42,636 nucleotides of DNA from Bacteroidota bacterium (GTDB taxonomy: Bacteria; Bacteroidota; Bacteroidia; Chitinophagales; Chitinophagaceae): NCBI GenBank assembly GCA_026391455.1, contig JAPLEH010000027.1:1-42636 (forward strand). Direction: 5' to 3'. This document shows, piece after piece, positions 42,500 to 42,636 of the stretch (position 1 is its first letter; every line of letters begins with the position of its first letter). Below the pieces are notes generated by a model. The model was not told the DNA's origin and made no database searches. It saw only the letters and a list, made by a program, of their open reading frames with translations. Made by a program: the position numbers and the translations under genes.

Positions 42500-42636
42500 C
42501 TATTGTCCGGGGAAAAGTACTTCATTTTCTTGAATGTTTGATAACGAGTCTTTTGCGATTTATAAAATAATGGTTTTGATTGGGTAGGTGCCTAATCAGA
42601 AGAGCGTACCCTTTTGGACACTAGGCTCTCTATAGT

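Noticed and set aside
42500-42636. Insertion sequence end at the right edge
   Set aside because: AGAGC and GCTCT occur near the end, but no transposase or clear terminal repeat is visible in the window.

Overview
The window reads as chromosomal DNA of a Bacteroidota bacterium, most likely Chitinophagaceae or a close relative. The basis is gene content: an 1110-residue SecA with a C-terminal SEC-C motif, two-component propeller/Y_Y_Y sensor kinases, DUF4384 papain-like peptidases, NamZ/DUF1343, deoC followed by two aldehyde dehydrogenase genes, and small GIY-YIG genes. Regulatory signals agree: promoter boxes of the Bacteroidota form TAnnTTTG and A-rich leaders with few Shine-Dalgarno sites. 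No taxonomic search was possible, so this rests on recognised families only.

Layout. 1-950: a tandem array of GIY-YIG nuclease genes, each preceded by a tRNA T-arm-like remnant and a terminator. 1048-5125 (minus): beta-CASP RNase, DUF4442 thioesterase-like protein, thioredoxin-like protein and a membrane-anchored papain-like peptidase. 5262-10822: a secreted protein (plus), then lysA, scpB, atpG and two envelope proteins (minus). 11011-15878 (plus): secA, a Thr-rich lipoprotein and a voltage-gated K+ channel. 15893-22617 (minus): an FGE-like protein, an internally duplicated secreted protein and two large amidohydrolase-like secreted proteins. 22886-26967 (plus): deoC, aldehyde dehydrogenase, an inserted four-helix-bundle gene and a truncated aldehyde dehydrogenase. 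27079-31281 (plus): a SPOR protein, M20 peptidase, OmpA-like protein, small membrane protein and prmC. 31298-36302 (minus): exbD, an exbB-like gene with an EF-hand loop, a long repeat-filled gap, a stomatin-like protein, pepT and an FKBP. 36434-42461 (plus): NamZ, a TPR-like protein, and a hybrid-architecture sensor kinase with its LuxR-type response regulator.

Most genes are housekeeping or envelope functions in short operons. The recognisable working groups are the DeoC/aldehyde dehydrogenase module (deoxyribose-phosphate breakdown), the ExbB/ExbD energising pair, and the kinase/regulator pair at the right end.

The most unusual property is between genes. Many gaps carry short degenerate tandem arrays with a period of exactly 7, 8 or 9 bp, and a majority begin at, or within about 20 bp of, a stop codon. 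The same words recur at unrelated loci. Together with GC-rich palindromes and the GIY-YIG/tRNA-remnant array, this intergenic layer is the best candidate here for something undescribed.
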